Assembly: GCF_000485905.1 (NCBI RefSeq)
Contig: NC_022664.1
Location: 992,001 to 1,056,000, forward strand
Origin: Spiribacter curvatus
GTDB taxonomy: Bacteria > Pseudomonadota > Gammaproteobacteria > Nitrococcales > Nitrococcaceae
Reading direction: 5' to 3'
DNA length: 64,000 bases
Within the stretch, counting starts at the first letter, position 1, and the number at the start of each line of letters is the position of its first letter. Made by a program: the position numbers and the translations under genes. Below are positions 10,708 through 22,338 of this stretch, piece by piece. The notes beneath the pieces are model-generated. The model ran no database searches. It saw only the letters and a program-made list of their open reading frames with translations, and was not told the origin of the DNA.

Positions 10708-13383
10708 ATGATCGATCGGCAGCTGCTCGATCTCGACGCGCTCGATCGTGCGCTCACCGACACGGCCAACGTCACCCCCGTTCTCCAGCGCGCGCTGGCC
10801 GATGCGGACGATACGCTGAGTGCCCGATTCCTCGATGGCGAGCCGGCATTCAAGCTCGTACCGCTCCGCGCCGCGGTCATGGATGCGGTGGTCACGCGGG
10901 CCTGGGCAATCTGTCTCGGGGATCTCGCCGACCATGCCTGTCTGGCAGCGGTCGGGGGGTACGGCCGCGGTGAGCTGCATCCGGGCTCGGACACCGATCT
11001 GATGATCATCATCCCGGCGCCACTGCCCGAGGCTCTCGAGTCGCGCCTCAGCGATCTGGTCACACGACTCTGGGATATCGGTATTGAGGTCGGGCATAGC
11101 GTGCGCAGTGTCAACGACTGCGTCGAACAGGCCCGGCGGGACATAACGGTCGCCACGAATCTAATGGAGGCTCGCCCGCTGGCGGGTGATCGGTCGCTAT
11201 TCGATGCCATGGATGCGGCCACCAGTCCCTATCGAATCTGGTCCGGGCCGGATTTCTTCGAGGCGAAATGGGCGGAGCAGCAAAAACGCCACGAGCGCTA
11301 CGACGACACCGCCTACAACCTTGAGCCCAACCTCAAGGAAAGCCCCGGCGGGTTGCGCGACATCCATATGATCGGCTGGGTCGCTAAGCGGCACTTCAAC
11401 GCCGGGGCACTCAGTGACCTCGTCGACCTTGGATTCCTCAGCGAGAGTGAATACGAGGAGCTGATCCAGGGCCAGCATTTCCTGTGGGATATCCGCTTCG
11501 CGCTGCATCGGCTCGCGGGTCGCCGGGAGGACCGCCTCCTGTTTGACTATCAGGCCGATCTCGCCCGTCAGTTTGGTTACAAGGACGCGGAGCACACCCT
11601 CGCGGTGGAGCAGTTCATGCAGCGATACTATCGCATGATCAAGCGCTTATCGCGGCTTAATGAGATGCTGCTGCAGCTCTATCAGGAAACCATCCTCTAC
11701 ACCGAACTCGATGAGAAACCGCAGCTGCTCAACAAGCGTTTTCAGATCAAGCGGGGCTTTATCGAGATCACACACCGCAACGTCTTTCAGCGCTATCCCT
11801 TTGCCATGCTTGAGCTTTTCCTGCTCATGCAGCAGCACCCGGAGATCCGCGGTATCCGCGCCGCGACGATCCGTCAGCTCCGTGAGCACCGTCATCGCAT
11901 CAATAACGCCTTCCGCCGCGATCTGCGCGCCCGAAGCCTGTTCATGGAGATCTTCCGCCAGCCTGCAGGCATTACCCATGCGCTGCGGCGCATGCACAGC
12001 CACGGCATTCTGGGGCGCTACATCCCGGCGTTCGCGACGATCACCGGTCGAATGCAGTACGACCTGTTCCACGTCTATACCGTCGATACCCACACGCTGA
12101 TGGTGGTCAGTAACCTGCGGCGGCTCAGCGTGCCCGAGCATCGCGACGAATTCCCGCTCCTCAGCGAGATCCACTCGCGCCTGCCCAAGCCTGAACTGCT
12201 CTACCTGGCCGCCCTCTTTCACGATATCGCCAAGGGGCGGGGCGGCGATCATTCCGAACTCGGCGCCGAAGACGCTTATGCGTTCTGCCTGCAGCATGGT
12301 CTGTCGCGCTATGACTGCCGATTCGTCGCGTGGCTGGTACGCAAGCACCTGTTAATGTCCATGACCGCGCAGCGCCGGGACATCAGCGACCCCGGCGTGA
12401 TCAACGAGTTTGCCGGCGAGGTTGGCGATCGCAAGCATCTCGAGTATCTCTACCTGCTCACGGTTGCCGATATACGGGCCACCGACGCCAAGCTCTGGAA
12501 CAACTGGCGCAAGTCGCTCCTCCAGGAGCTCTATCGCCGCACGGCCCAGGCACTCCGGCGCGGGCTCGGCCAGCCGATCGACGAGGATGAGCTTGTGGCC
12601 GAGGCGCAGCATCGTGCCCGCGAGCTACTCCGGCACAAGGGCCTGCACCACATGACGGTGCGCTCGATCTGGCGCCATTTCACGCCGGATTACTTCCTAC
12701 GCTACTCGGCGGCCGAGGTGGCCTGGCACACCGCGGCGATCCACGCCGCCGGCGATGCCGCTCATGCGCCGCTGGTACTGGTTGAACCGGACACCCAGCG
12801 CGGCGGCATCGAGGTATTCATCTATACCCGCGACCGCGACAATATCTTCGCGCTGGCGGTGTCGGCGCTGGATCAGTTGAGCCTGGATATCCTCGATGCG
12901 CGCATCATCACCACCGACAACGGTTATACGCTGGATAGCTTTCTGGTCCACACCCCGACCGGCGGCGACGATCCCACCGCGACAGCCGTGACCATCCGCG
13001 AGACATTGCGCACCCATCTCGCTGACCCGAAGACGCTGCCCGAGCCTGCCACCGGCGCCACACCCCGTCGGCTGCGGCATTTCAATACGATGACGCAGGT
13101 CGATTTCAGTGACGACACCCGTAACAACCGCACCGCCATGGAGCTGATTGCCGGTGATCAGCCCGGGCTGCTCGCGCAGGTCGGTTACACACTGGCGCGC
13201 CATGGCCTGCGGGTACAGAACGCCAAGATCGCGACCCTCGGTGAACGCGCCGAAGATGTCTTTTTCATGACCGATGATGCGAATGCGCCACTCGGGAGTG
13301 CTATCCGGCAGCAATTGCGCAGTGAACTGCTGAGCGCGTTTGATGATGATTCGGACATCATGCGGAGGGGTGATGGTGTCTAA
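10708..13383 (+). CDS. glnD: Bifunctional PII uridylyltransferase/uridylyl-removing enzyme GlnD
   Basis: GlnD is the glutamine sensor that uridylylates PII proteins under nitrogen limitation and reverses this when glutamine is high. The 891-residue protein has the full domain set: a nucleotidyltransferase domain with GGYGRGELHPGSDTDLMI near residue 90, a PII-UTase helical region with NLKESPGGLRDIH, an HD phosphohydrolase with LFHDIAKGRGGDHS near residue 510, and two C-terminal ACT domains (GIEVFIYTRDRDNIFALA and MELIAGDQPGLLAQVG). A GTG at 10693 inside map is an alternative start that adds 5 residues. Confidence 0.95.
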   Translation: MIDRQLLDLDALDRALTDTANVTPVLQRALADADDTLSARFLDGEPAFKLVPLRAAVMDAVVTRAWAICLGDLADHACLAAVGGYGRGELHPGSDTDLMIIIPAPLPEALESRLSDLVTRLWDIGIEVGHSVRSVNDCVEQARRDITVATNLMEARPLAGDRSLFDAMDAATSPYRIWSGPDFFEAKWAEQQKRHERYDDTAYNLEPNLKESPGGLRDIHMIGWVAKRHFNAGALSDLVDLGFLSESEYEELIQGQHFLWDIRFALHRLAGRREDRLLFDYQADLARQFGYKDAEHTLAVEQFMQRYYRMIKRLSRLNEMLLQLYQETILYTELDEKPQLLNKRFQIKRGFIEITHRNVFQRYPFAMLELFLLMQQHPEIRGIRAATIRQLREHRHRINNAFRRDLRARSLFMEIFRQPAGITHALRRMHSHGILGRYIPAFATITGRMQYDLFHVYTVDTHTLMVVSNLRRLSVPEHRDEFPLLSEIHSRLPKPELLYLAALFHDIAKGRGGDHSELGAEDAYAFCLQHGLSRYDCRFVAWLVRKHLLMSMTAQRRDISDPGVINEFAGEVGDRKHLEYLYLLTVADIRATDAKLWNNWRKSLLQELYRRTAQALRRGLGQPIDEDELVAEAQHRARELLRHKGLHHMTVRSIWRHFTPDYFLRYSAAEVAWHTAAIHAAGDAAHAPLVLVEPDTQRGGIEVFIYTRDRDNIFALAVSALDQLSLDILDARIITTDNGYTLDSFLVHTPTGGDDPTATAVTIRETLRTHLADPKTLPEPATGATPRRLRHFNTMTQVDFSDDTRNNRTAMELIAGDQPGLLAQVGYTLARHGLRVQNAKIATLGERAEDVFFMTDDANAPLGSAIRQQLRSELLSAFDDDSDIMRRGDGV

Positions 13384-14599
13384 CCGGTATAACCCCGGCC
13401 AGCCCGGGCTCGCCGAGCTGCAGCCCTACCCCTTCGAGCGCCTGCGCACGCTGTTGGCGGATGTCGAACCACCTTCGGATCAGCCATCGGTCCCACTGTC
13501 CATCGGTGAGCCCAAGCATCCGGTGCCGGCATTGATCGCCGATGCGCTTCATGCCGGCGTTGCCGAAAGTCTCGGCCGCTACCCCGCTACGGCGGGGCAG
13601 CCGGCGCTCCGTGAAGCCATTGCAGCCTGGCTTGGCGAACGGTTTCGGTTAGGGGATACGGGCGTCGATCCGGAGCGGCACATCCTGCCGGCAGCAGGGA
13701 CCCGAGAGGCGCTGTTCGCCGTCACCCAGGCCCTGCTCGATCCGGCCAGTCGCCCCGATGTACTCATGCCCAACCCCTTCTACCAGATCTACGAAGGCGC
13801 GGCCCTGCTCGCGGGTGGCCGGCCCCGCATGCTCAATACCGATGCGGACAGCGGTCTGCCGATGATCGAGGCATTCAGCGATGCCGACTGGGCACGCTGC
13901 GGGCTGATCTATCTATGTAGTCCCGGCAATCCGACCGGCCGGGTCATCCCGCAGGGGTTCTGGGAACGGCTTTTCCGCCTGCAGGACCGCCACGGCTTCG
14001 TGATCGCCGCCGACGAGTGCTACAGCGAGCTCTATCGCGACGAGACGCGGGCGCCGCTGGGCCTTCTGCAGGCCTGCGCCGCGGATGGCCGTGACCGCTT
14101 TGAGGGATGCCTGGTCTTTCACAGCCTGTCAAAACGCTCCAACGTTCCCGGGCTTCGCTCCGGGTTCATCGCCGGTGATGCGCGGCTCATTGAGGCGTTC
14201 AGGGCCTATCGCACCTACCAGGGCTGTGCCCTGCCCCTGCATGTGCAGCGCGCCAGTCAGGCGGCGTGGTCCGACGAAACCCATGTTTTCGAAAACCGCG
14301 AGGCCTATCGCGAGAAATTCCGCCGCGCCCGGTCGATCCTCGCCGATGTGGCGCCGTATCGCGACCCCGAAGCCGGTTTCTACATCTGGCTGCCGGTCCC
14401 CGGTGGTGATGACGAGACATTCACCCGTGCGCTCTACGCCCGCACCGGAATCACGGTCCTGCCGGGTCGCTATCTGTCGCGTCCCACCGCCAACGGCGAT
14501 CCCGGCGCCGGCCATGTCCGCATGGCACTGGTCGCCGATACCGCGGTCTGCGAGGATGCCATGCATCGTATCCGTCAATTCATCGAGCAACCGAAGTGA
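13373..14599 (+). CDS. dapC: Succinyldiaminopimelate transaminase DapC
   Basis: DapC is a fold-I, PLP-dependent aminotransferase that makes N-succinyl-LL-2,6-diaminopimelate from the 6-oxo precursor with glutamate, in lysine and peptidoglycan precursor synthesis. The ~408-residue protein starts near [15 protein letters not shown]-type sequence, has [13 protein letters not shown], and has the PLP lysine in [23 protein letters not shown] (13364-13368) precedes both ATG 13373 and GTG 13376; the GTG has the better spacing, so the start is uncertain by one codon. It overlaps glnD by 11 nt and is followed by dapD and dapE of the same pathway. Confidence 0.9.
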   Translation: MVSNRYNPGQPGLAELQPYPFERLRTLLADVEPPSDQPSVPLSIGEPKHPVPALIADALHAGVAESLGRYPATAGQPALREAIAAWLGERFRLGDTGVDPERHILPAAGTREALFAVTQALLDPASRPDVLMPNPFYQIYEGAALLAGGRPRMLNTDADSGLPMIEAFSDADWARCGLIYLCSPGNPTGRVIPQGFWERLFRLQDRHGFVIAADECYSELYRDETRAPLGLLQACAADGRDRFEGCLVFHSLSKRSNVPGLRSGFIAGDARLIEAFRAYRTYQGCALPLHVQRASQAAWSDETHVFENREAYREKFRRARSILADVAPYRDPEAGFYIWLPVPGGDDETFTRALYARTGITVLPGRYLSRPTANGDPGAGHVRMALVADTAVCEDAMHRIRQFIEQPK

Positions 14600-14616
14600 C
14601 TCACGGAGAGCATTCA

Positions 14617-15435
14617 ATGGAATCCATCCAGGCAACGATCGAGACCGCTTTCGAGCGGCGCGACACACTGACGCCGGCAAACGCCCCCGCCGAACTGCAT
14701 GATGCCGTGGCGGAGGCGCTGGGGCGACTGGATCGGGGCGAGGCCCGAGTGGCCGAGAAGATGCACGGCGACTGGCAGGTCAATGAGTGGCTGAAAAAGG
14801 CCGTGCTGCTCTCATTCCGCCTTACCCCCAATCAGCGTATCCGCGGCGGTGAGACGGATTATTTCGACAAGGTCGCGATGAAGTATGCCGACTACAACAG
14901 CGCCGATTTCGAGGCGGATGGTGTCCGCGTCGTCCCGCCGGCCGCCGCCCGTCGTGGCGCCTATATCGCCGAAGGCGTGGTGCTGATGCCCTCCTATGTC
15001 AACATCGGCGCCTATGTCGATCGCGGCACGATGGTCGATACCTGGGCGACGGTCGGCTCCTGTGCCCAGATCGGGCGCAATGTCCATCTCTCCGGCGGCG
15101 CCGGCATCGGTGGTGTGCTCGAGCCCCTACAGGCCAGCCCCACCATTGTGGAGGACAACTGCTTTATCGGTGCGCGCTCCGAGATCGTCGAGGGCGTTCG
15201 GGTCGAGGAAGGCGCTGTCATCTCGATGGGCGTATTCATCGGCCAGAGCACTAAGATCTACAACCGCGAGACCGGCGAGGTAATCCATGGCCGCGTGCCG
15301 GCTGGCGCTGTCGTGGTACCCGGCAGTCTGCCCGCTGCCGACGGCAGTCACAGCCTTGCCTGCGCGGTCATCATCAAGCATGTCGACGCTCAGACCCGTG
15401 CCAAGGTCGGCATCAATGAGCTGCTCCGGCCCTGA
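14617..15435 (+). CDS. dapD: 2,3,4,5-tetrahydropyridine-2,6-dicarboxylate N-succinyltransferase
   Basis: DapD transfers succinyl from succinyl-CoA to tetrahydrodipicolinate, the step before DapC. The 272-residue protein has an N-terminal helical domain and then a left-handed beta-helix of hexapeptide repeats (visible in [20 protein letters not shown] and following turns), with the substrate-binding [21 protein letters not shown] start at ATG 14617, which follows GGAGAG; an upstream in-frame GTG at 14596 overlaps the dapC stop and has no such site. Expected to be a cytosolic trimer. Confidence 0.95.
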   Translation: MESIQATIETAFERRDTLTPANAPAELHDAVAEALGRLDRGEARVAEKMHGDWQVNEWLKKAVLLSFRLTPNQRIRGGETDYFDKVAMKYADYNSADFEADGVRVVPPAAARRGAYIAEGVVLMPSYVNIGAYVDRGTMVDTWATVGSCAQIGRNVHLSGGAGIGGVLEPLQASPTIVEDNCFIGARSEIVEGVRVEEGAVISMGVFIGQSTKIYNRETGEVIHGRVPAGAVVVPGSLPAADGSHSLACAVIIKHVDAQTRAKVGINELLRP

Positions 15436-16620
15436 ATGGCGGATCATAACGCCATGGATAGCGCCGCGAGTGCTGATCGGGCTGTCGCACTGACCGAGGC
15501 CCTGATTGCCCGCGCTTCGGTGACGCCCAGCGATGCGGGCTGCCAGTCACAGATCGCCGCCCATCTGGAAAGCGCCGGTTTCACGATCGACTGGCTGCCG
15601 CGCGGCGAGGTCACCAACCTGCTCGCGACCCGTGGTCAGTCGGGCCCACTGTTGCTGTTTGTCGGCCACACCGATGTGGTGCCCCCCGGACCGGCGGCTG
15701 ACTGGCAGTCGCCACCGTTCGCGCCAACGCGACGCGACGGCTACCTCTACGGTCGCGGCAGCGCCGACATGAAGACGAGCGTCGCCGCCTTCGTGACCGC
15801 CTGCGAAACGCTAGCAGCCACCCCCTCGGCCACCGATGGTCTGCGTATCGCCATTGCGCTCACCAGTGACGAGGAGGGGCCAGCGCAGGACGGGATACGG
15901 GCGATTGCGCCGGTCATCGCCGATCGCCTCGGTACGATTGACTGGTGTCTGGTGGGGGAGCCGAGCAGCCAATCGACCCTGGGCGACACCATCCGAGTGG
16001 GTCGACGCGGCTCACTGAGTGGCGAGATCACGGTCACCGGTCGCCAGGGCCATGTCGCCTACCCGGATCAGGCGGATAACCCCCTTCATCGCCTGACTCC
16101 AGTGCTGGCGGAGCTTGTCAACGTGCAATGGGATACCGGGACCGACGAATTCCCCCCGACCCAGCTACAGGTCACTGGCATTGATACCGACACAGACGCC
16201 GGTAACGTCATCCCGGGCCGGGCATCGGCTCGGTTCAACCTTCGCTATTCCCCCGCCACCACCGCCGAGGCATTGCAGCAACGCATCGCTCAGACGCTTG
16301 ATGCCCATGCCCCGACGGCGGCGATCGACTGGCATCACTCCGCGGTTCCGTTCGCCAGCGATGCCGGTCCCCTGCGGCAGGCGGTCATCGATGTGATTGC
16401 GGCGCAGACCGGCGCAGCGCCGATCGCCAACACCGCTGGCGGGACATCCGACGGGCGCTTCATCGCCCCGCTGGGCGCAGAAGTGGTGGAATTCGGGCCG
16501 GTCAATCAGAGCATCCATCAGGTCGATGAACATGTCGCCCTGGCGGCCATCGGTCAGCTCACCGAGGCCTATGAGGCGATCATCCGACAGCTGGGCCGGT
16601 CTGCTCCGCTCCCAGACTGA
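15436..16620 (+). CDS. dapE: Succinyl-diaminopimelate desuccinylase
   Basis: DapE is a di-zinc M20 peptidase-family enzyme that releases succinate from N-succinyl-LL-DAP to give LL-DAP. The 394-residue protein shows the metal-site motifs VGHTDVVPPG, GRGSADMKT and SDEEGPAQDG, plus the C-terminal GGTSDGRF and the final His region EFGPVNQSIHQVDE. The ATG follows the dapD stop with no gap (TGAATG), so coupling is likely; a second in-frame ATG lies six codons on. Its last 41 bp overlap the convergent gene on the other strand. Confidence 0.94.
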   Translation: MADHNAMDSAASADRAVALTEALIARASVTPSDAGCQSQIAAHLESAGFTIDWLPRGEVTNLLATRGQSGPLLLFVGHTDVVPPGPAADWQSPPFAPTRRDGYLYGRGSADMKTSVAAFVTACETLAATPSATDGLRIAIALTSDEEGPAQDGIRAIAPVIADRLGTIDWCLVGEPSSQSTLGDTIRVGRRGSLSGEITVTGRQGHVAYPDQADNPLHRLTPVLAELVNVQWDTGTDEFPPTQLQVTGIDTDTDAGNVIPGRASARFNLRYSPATTAEALQQRIAQTLDAHAPTAAIDWHHSAVPFASDAGPLRQAVIDVIAAQTGAAPIANTAGGTSDGRFIAPLGAEVVEFGPVNQSIHQVDEHVALAAIGQLTEAYEAIIRQLGRSAPLPD

Positions 16621-17575
16621 GTAGCCGCCGCGCGGCCGCTTGACCACTTCGCCAGGCCCCCTCGACCCGGCCGTCGGCGACCCAGTCACCGGCACAGAGC
16701 AGATGATCATGCTCGAGATAACCGGCAGACTCGGCCAGTGCAGCCCGGGCCCGGGCAAAGCGCCAGCGATGGGCGATGCGGTCACGAATCAGTGGCTGCC
16801 GCCGCACCAGTTCTGAAAAGGACTGCGCAAGGAACTCTCCGGCGGCATCTTCCGACCACTCAATGTTTGCCTCGCTCCAGGCATCCGTTGCGTGCAGCGT
16901 CCAGATCTCGGGGTCGTCCGGGCGCTGCGGCCGGGAGCCCAGCCGCGCGACCCAGCCAAGTGGACCGCTGCTTGGAAAACCAGCCTCAAAATCCACATCA
17001 AGCGGTTTCTCGAGCACCACACCGACCGACCAGCAGGGCTGCATCGGCGCGGCAGCCGCCCGCGCGGCCAGACGCGGGCTGGGCTCAGCCAGCAGCGACT
17101 GGGCCTGAGGGGCCGGAGCCGTGAGCAGTACACTATCGAACCGACCCAGGCACTCACCGTGACGATCATAAATCGCCCAGTCCGACGACTCACGGATCAT
17201 CTCACTGACCTGGACACCGCAGTGCACATCCACCCCATCAGCCATGTGACGGGCCAGTGCGGACATACGCGGCACCGCCACCAGCCGCTCCTGCGCACGG
17301 GCCGGCTGGCGTTCAGGGAGAACCATGGGGGTAACGACCCATGGCTCCACGACCCCGGCCCGCCGCCAATCATCCACCGCCGCCCGGAACGCACCGTCGC
17401 GAGCAGTGAAGTACTGCGTGCCCAGATCGATGCCTCCGTAGGAGGTACGCTTGCTGACGATGCGTCCGCCGGGGCCACGCCCTTTATCAAAGACGACCGG
17501 CTCGACGCCGGCGTTCCTCAGTGCGCCAGCCGCGCTAAGCCCGGCGATGCCTGCCCCGATAATGGCGATGCGCAT
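16580..17575 (-). CDS. FAD/NAD(P)-dependent oxidoreductase, renalase-like
   Basis: A 331-residue flavoprotein with an N-terminal dinucleotide fold MRIAIIGAGIAGLSAAGALR and the second-strand acidic end VFDKGRGPGGR. It also has the amine-oxidase-like SYGGIDLGTQYFTARD segment, as in bacterial renalase-like proteins of the COG3380 type. The substrate is unknown; the family oxidises small amines or reduced nicotinamide by-products. There is no signal peptide, so it should be cytosolic. The ATG at 17575 follows an AGGGAG. It lies 27 nt downstream of dapB on the same strand and may be the last gene of the hrcA-to-dapB transcript. Confidence 0.75.
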   Translation of the reverse strand: MRIAIIGAGIAGLSAAGALRNAGVEPVVFDKGRGPGGRIVSKRTSYGGIDLGTQYFTARDGAFRAAVDDWRRAGVVEPWVVTPMVLPERQPARAQERLVAVPRMSALARHMADGVDVHCGVQVSEMIRESSDWAIYDRHGECLGRFDSVLLTAPAPQAQSLLAEPSPRLAARAAAAPMQPCWSVGVVLEKPLDVDFEAGFPSSGPLGWVARLGSRPQRPDDPEIWTLHATDAWSEANIEWSEDAAGEFLAQSFSELVRRQPLIRDRIAHRWRFARARAALAESAGYLEHDHLLCAGDWVADGRVEGAWRSGQAAARRLLSLGAEQTGPAVG

Positions 17576-17602
17576 GGTCGACTCCCTGCGTTCCACGCCG
17601 CT

Positions 17603-18409
17603 TCAGCCCTTGAGGCCGAGGACGTCCTCCATATCGTAGCGGCCCGCCGGCTGCGCCGTTAACCACCGGGCGGCCCGAAGGGCACCGCGGGCAAAGGTCT
17701 CGCGACTCCCGGCGCGATGCGTCAGCTCGATGCGCTCACCGTCGCCGGCGAGCATCACCGTATGCTCACCGACGATATCGCCCCCACGAAGGGCCTGGAA
17801 GCCGATTGCACCGACCGGGCGCTCGCCGGTTGCACCTTCACGAGCGTAGATCGCCTGATCGTCAAGCCGCACGCCCCGTCCCTCAGCCACCGACTGCCCG
17901 AGGGCACGTGCAGTGCCTGACGGTGCATCCCGTTTATGGCGATGATGCGCCTCAACGATCTCGACGTCATAGTCGCTGTCGAGCGCCGCGGCGGCCGTGC
18001 GGACCAGCTGCTGGAGGAGCGTCACGCCACTGCTGTAGTTAGCGGCATAGACGATGGGCAGCGACGCGGCGGCGGCGTCGATAGCGCTCGTGCCCTCGGC
18101 ACCGATCCCCGTGGTGCCGATCACCAACGGACAGCCGGCCGTTAACGCGGCTTCGAGGTTACCGGGCAGGCCCGCCGGAAGCGTGAAATCAATGGCCACA
18201 TCGGCGCCCGCCAGGGCACTCCGTACCGATGTTGAAACGCTGACACCAAGCGCTCCGCACCCGGCCAATGTACCGGCATCCTGACCCTCCGCGTCGCTGC
18301 CTGGCCGGGCCGTCGCGCCGGCAAGCGTCAGCCCATCGGCATCACCAATCAGCCGGATAAGTGTCCGTCCCATCCGACCGGAGGCACCGAGGATCGCGAT
18401 TCGGGTCAT
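17603..18409 (-). CDS. dapB: 4-hydroxy-tetrahydrodipicolinate reductase
   Basis: DapB reduces 4-hydroxy-tetrahydrodipicolinate with NAD(P)H in lysine/DAP synthesis. The 268-residue protein has the N-terminal GASGRMGRTL nucleotide-binding loop, DFTLPAGLPGNLEAAL, and the substrate motif EAHHRHKRDAPSGTA with the catalytic His and Lys. It starts 1 nt after the dnaJ stop, so it sits in the heat-shock transcript, an association also common elsewhere in gammaproteobacteria. Confidence 0.95.
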   Translation of the reverse strand: MTRIAILGASGRMGRTLIRLIGDADGLTLAGATARPGSDAEGQDAGTLAGCGALGVSVSTSVRSALAGADVAIDFTLPAGLPGNLEAALTAGCPLVIGTTGIGAEGTSAIDAAAASLPIVYAANYSSGVTLLQQLVRTAAAALDSDYDVEIVEAHHRHKRDAPSGTARALGQSVAEGRGVRLDDQAIYAREGATGERPVGAIGFQALRGGDIVGEHTVMLAGDGERIELTHRAGSRETFARGALRAARWLTAQPAGRYDMEDVLGLKG

Positions 18410-18410
18410 T

Positions 18411-19556
18411 TCAGAGTTTCATCCGATCAAAGAATGACTTCACCGAGTCCAGCCACGAGCTGCCCCGTGGATTATGGTGCTGGCCATCCTGATCCAGCGT
18501 CTCGGCGAGTTCCTCGAGCAGCTCTTTCTGCCGGCCCGTGAGATTGACGGGTGTCTCCATCATGACCCGGCAGAGCAGATCACCGTGGGTACCGCCACGC
18601 ACCGGCTTCACGCCCTTGCCGCGGACCCGGAAGACCTTGCCGGACTGGGTACCCGCCGGGATACGCAGCGTGACGCGCCCGCCCAGCGTGGGCACCTCGA
18701 TTTCACCCCCGAGGGCCGCCGTGGTCACGCTCAGCGGGATATCACAGCGCAGATCGGCGCCTTCACGGGTAAAGATCGGATGGGGTTTCACCACCATTTC
18801 CACGTACAGATCCCCCGGCGGGCCACCCTGCTCACCGGGCTCGCCCTCGCCGCTCAGCCGGATACGATCACCGGTATCAACACCCGGCGGGACCTGAACA
18901 TGCAGGGTCTTCTGATCGGACACCGTCCCATTGCCCCGACACTTGCGACAGGGATCGCTGATCACCTGACCAGTCCCCTGGCAGCGCGGGCAGCTCTGCT
19001 GGATCGAGAAAAAGCCCTGCTGGACACGGACATCACCATGGCCATTACAGGTGGGACAGGTCTCGGGCTCGCTACCCGGCGCCGCACCGCTGCCCTCGCA
19101 GGCGTCACATTCCACCTGCGTGGGAATACGGATGTCCTGCTCGACACCCTGGACCGCCTCTTCGAGTGAAATCTCCATGCGATAGCGCAGATCGGCGCCG
19201 CGGAAGGCACGCCCACCGCCGCGACCGCCACCACCGAAGATATCGCCGAAGACATCGGAGAAGATATCGGCGAAGTCGGCGCTGCCGCGGCCGAATCCAC
19301 CGCCGCCGGCGCCACCGCCGCCCGCACTGGGATCGACGCCGGCATGACCGAACTGATCATAAGCCGATCGCTTCTGCGGATCGCTCAAGACCTCGTAGGC
19401 TTCCTTCACCTCCTTGAAGCGCACCTCGGCGTCGCCGTCATCCGGATTCCGGTCCGGATGGTATTTCATCGCCAGACGGCGATAGGCCTTTTTTAGATCG
19501 CTCTCCGAGGCGTTCTTGGAGACCTCGAGAATTTCGTAATAGTCGCGTTTTGCCAT
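18411..19556 (-). CDS. dnaJ: Chaperone DnaJ (Hsp40)
   Basis: DnaJ delivers substrates to DnaK and stimulates its ATPase. The 381-residue protein has the full type-I layout: a J domain with [11 protein letters not shown] (HPD at residues ~33-35), a Gly/Phe-rich linker, and a zinc-finger region with four CxxCxGxG repeats ([32 protein letters not shown]). The C-terminal client-binding domains follow. It lies 139 nt after dnaK in the hrcA-grpE-dnaK-dnaJ-dapB run. Confidence 0.97.
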   Translation of the reverse strand: MAKRDYYEILEVSKNASESDLKKAYRRLAMKYHPDRNPDDGDAEVRFKEVKEAYEVLSDPQKRSAYDQFGHAGVDPSAGGGGAGGGGFGRGSADFADIFSDVFGDIFGGGGRGGGRAFRGADLRYRMEISLEEAVQGVEQDIRIPTQVECDACEGSGAAPGSEPETCPTCNGHGDVRVQQGFFSIQQSCPRCQGTGQVISDPCRKCRGNGTVSDQKTLHVQVPPGVDTGDRIRLSGEGEPGEQGGPPGDLYVEMVVKPHPIFTREGADLRCDIPLSVTTAALGGEIEVPTLGGRVTLRIPAGTQSGKVFRVRGKGVKPVRGGTHGDLLCRVMMETPVNLTGRQKELLEELAETLDQDGQHHNPRGSSWLDSVKSFFDRMKL

Positions 19557-19695
19557 GGTGCCCGTACTAACCGTTGTCGTTGCAGAGTAACGGCCGCTTC
19601 GCTAACAGCAAAGGCGCAGGCACCGAATGCCGGCCAGAGCCGGATCAGACGGTGAGCTGCGCCTTGCCGACGAAGCGGAAGACCGCGGGACGGTC
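19557..19695 (-). other. dnaK-dnaJ intergenic region with two small hairpins
   Basis: This 139-nt gap holds two short inverted repeats. One is a 5-bp stem with a 5-nt loop directly behind the dnaK stop (19681-19695, GACCG/CGGTC). The other is a 5-bp stem with a 4-nt loop at 19630-19643 (CCGGC/GCCGG). Neither is followed by a T run, so they look more like RNA-processing or stability elements than terminators. I see no gene here and no convincing promoter. Confidence 0.4.
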
Positions 19696-21624
<1,929 letters not shown>

Positions 21625-21665
21625 CAGAGATTGCTCCTCAATATCCTAAACTTCGTGTTGCCGGC

Positions 21666-21696
21666 AGATGTGGTGCCGCCCAACGGATTTTTCAAG
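21666..21696 (-). promoter_or_regulatory. Candidate sigma32-type promoter upstream of dnaK
   Basis: On the minus strand a perfect CTTGAA (21691-21696) is followed after 17 nt by CCACATCT (21666-21673), close to the sigma32 -10 consensus CCCCATnT. The spacing is at the upper limit of the known range and the -35 flank lacks the usual C-rich stretch. It would give dnaK its own heat-shock start about 35 nt before the ATG, beside the CIRCE-controlled start before hrcA. This is a visual match only. Confidence 0.35.
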
Positions 21697-22294
21697 CCCC
21701 GTCCCCTGAATCGGTCGGGGCCTTTGAAACGATCACCCGCGCCGGCCGGAGCAGACGCTCGCCGATCCGATAGCCTTTCTGGATCACCGTCACCACGGTG
21801 TTGGGCTCGTAGTCGGCCGTCTCCTGCGCGGTCATCGCCTCGTGACGCTCCGGGTCAAACCGCTCGCCCTGCGGATCGATGGCCTCGATGCTGAACTTAT
21901 CAAGCGCCTGGTCGAACATCCGCAGTGTGAGCTCTGAGCCCTCGGCAAGCCGCGCCGCATCGGCGTTCTCTTCCTGCGCGGCCTTGAGGCCCATTTCGAG
22001 GCTATCCTTAACCGCGAGCAGTTCACCGGCAAGCTTCTCCAGCGATTGCTGCCGAGCCGCAGCCACATCCTTTTCCGAGCGCCGGCGCAGGTTTTCCATT
22101 TCGGCGCGGGCGCGCAGATACTCGCTCCAGTTCTCCTGGGCACGGGCCTCGGCCGCCTCGAGTGCCGCGCTGAGCTCCTCCGGTGTCCGCTGCTCGGTGT
22201 CTCCCTCGAGCGTCTCGCCGGACTGGTCCGCCGTCACCGGGTCGGTCGGCTGTTCTTCGTCGGGCTGGGCCGCCTGTTTATCGTCTTCGTTCAT
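21692..22294 (-). CDS. grpE: Nucleotide exchange factor GrpE
   Basis: GrpE drives ADP release from DnaK and acts as a thermosensor dimer. The 200-residue protein has a very acidic, Gln/Glu-rich N-terminus, a long coiled coil, and the conserved core NWSEYLRARAEMENLRRRSE. The beta-domain end contains RFDPERHEAM and NTVVTVIQKGYRIGERLLRP. The order hrcA-grpE-dnaK-dnaJ is conserved in bacteria that use HrcA. It lies 44 nt downstream of hrcA. Confidence 0.96.
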   Translation of the reverse strand: MNEDDKQAAQPDEEQPTDPVTADQSGETLEGDTEQRTPEELSAALEAAEARAQENWSEYLRARAEMENLRRRSEKDVAAARQQSLEKLAGELLAVKDSLEMGLKAAQEENADAARLAEGSELTLRMFDQALDKFSIEAIDPQGERFDPERHEAMTAQETADYEPNTVVTVIQKGYRIGERLLRPARVIVSKAPTDSGDGA

Positions 22295-22338
22295 GCTTCG
22301 CTCCGCTGTTGGAAATCACCTGATCGCAGAAGTGGGGA

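Noticed and set aside
19681-19695. Terminator after dnaK
   Set aside because: The stem is only 5 bp and no T run follows, so it should not stop transcription into dnaJ.
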